A DNA stretch of 52,635 nucleotides from Mesobacillus subterraneus (GTDB lineage: Bacteria > Bacillota > Bacilli > Bacillales > Cytobacillaceae). A program made the position numbers and the translations under genes. Below the pieces are notes generated by a model. It had not been told where the DNA came from, searched no databases, and was given only the letters and a program-made list of their open reading frames with translations. Positions 52,289 to 52,635 of the stretch are shown one piece after another. How positions within the stretch are numbered: position 1 is the stretch's first letter; each line of letters opens with the position of its first letter. The stretch covers positions 1-52,635 of the forward strand of contig NZ_JXIQ01000015.1 in NCBI RefSeq assembly GCF_000934845.1. Reading direction: 5' to 3'.

Positions 52289-52635
52289 GTCGCACCCTGT
52301 ACGGGTGCGTGGATTGAAATTGTTACATCGACATCACTGAATAGGATGCCTTTGTCGCACCCTGTACGGGTGCGTGGATTGAAATCCCTCGACCCATCCG
52401 ACTGTCTGGCCGGCTACGACGTCGCACCCTGTACGGGTGCGTGGATTGAAATGTGAAGTCACCTTTGCCTGTCAAGATGAAATGCGTCGCACCCTGTACG
52501 GGTGCGTGGATTGAAATTAGTTATTCTGCTGAAGTTTTGGAATACGAAAGAAGTCGCACCCTGTACGGGTGCGTGGATTGAAATTGATGACAATGCCAAT
52601 TGATCACTACTATAAACCGTCGCACCCTGTACGGG
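52289..52635 (+). CRISPR. Type I-C CRISPR array (leader end; runs off the window)
   Basis: Five complete identical 32-nt repeats start at 52289, 52354, 52421, 52486 and 52553, and a sixth begins at 52619 and is cut by the window end. Each starts GTCGCACCC, has TGTAC as loop, and ends GGGTGCGTGGATTGAAAT. The CGCACCC/GGGTGCG stem leaves the 11-nt handle TGGATTGAAAT. Spacers are 33, 35, 33, 35 and 34 nt. No repeat divergence is seen, as expected for the leader-proximal end. Spacer sources were not identified, and none matches elsewhere in the window by eye. Confidence 0.98.

Overview
The window looks like a low-GC, spore-forming Bacillaceae chromosome (Bacillus/Mesobacillus-like). I infer this from strong AGGAGG ribosome binding sites, a sporulenol-synthase-type squalene cyclase (SqhC) beside a YppC-like DUF2515 gene, the Firmicutes-type CblT/CblS alpha-ribazole salvage genes, and typical sigma-A promoters. 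No tRNA or rRNA gene was seen.

Layout. (1) 1-2.6 kb is a decayed accessory segment: a staphylococcal-nuclease/Excalibur pseudogene, a winged-helix-like gene and an internally deleted IS630-type transposase relic. (2) 2.9-12.3 kb is a catabolic cluster with a PucR regulator, CoA-acylating (methyl)malonate-semialdehyde dehydrogenase, omega-amino acid:pyruvate aminotransferase, an M20 N-carbamoyl-amino-acid hydrolase, a DUF3311 protein plus sodium:solute symporter, and a YtcJ-like amidohydrolase. Together they suggest N-carbamoyl-beta-alanine -> beta-alanine -> malonate semialdehyde -> acetyl-CoA. (3) 12.5-16.8 kb holds a small unknown gene, an HXXEE membrane protein, SqhC and DUF2515. (4) 16.9-27.2 kb is a cobalamin-riboswitch-controlled corrinoid salvage operon of 13 genes, tightly packed and mostly overlapping. 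(5) 27.2-31.0 kb has a 52-bp-period palindromic repeat array, an acetamidase/formamidase, a structured dispersed repeat and an APC permease. (6) 31.1-39.1 kb is a four-gene Wadjet (JetABCD) anti-plasmid operon, followed by a second 52-bp-period palindromic array. (7) 39.5-43.8 kb has an EamA transporter and a two-gene glycine betaine importer with a fused permease/binding protein. (8) 44.1 kb to the end is a complete type I-C CRISPR-Cas locus (cas3, cas5c, cas8c, cas7c, cas4, cas1, cas2) and the leader end of its array, which continues past the window.

The most striking signal lies in the 192-bp gap between cas3 and cas5c. On the minus strand it holds a degenerate CRISPR repeat that keeps both repeat ends, a short stem and the exact 11-nt crRNA 5' handle length. 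It has its own consensus promoter starting at the first repeat base, and a spacer-like segment ending in a perfect palindrome. The first 16 nt of that pseudo-spacer match a TTC-flanked site on the predicted cas5c promoter, with mismatches only at positions 6 and 12, the bases flipped out by type I Cascade. This fits a Cas-regulating, crRNA-like RNA (CreR-type) by which Cascade would repress its own operon.
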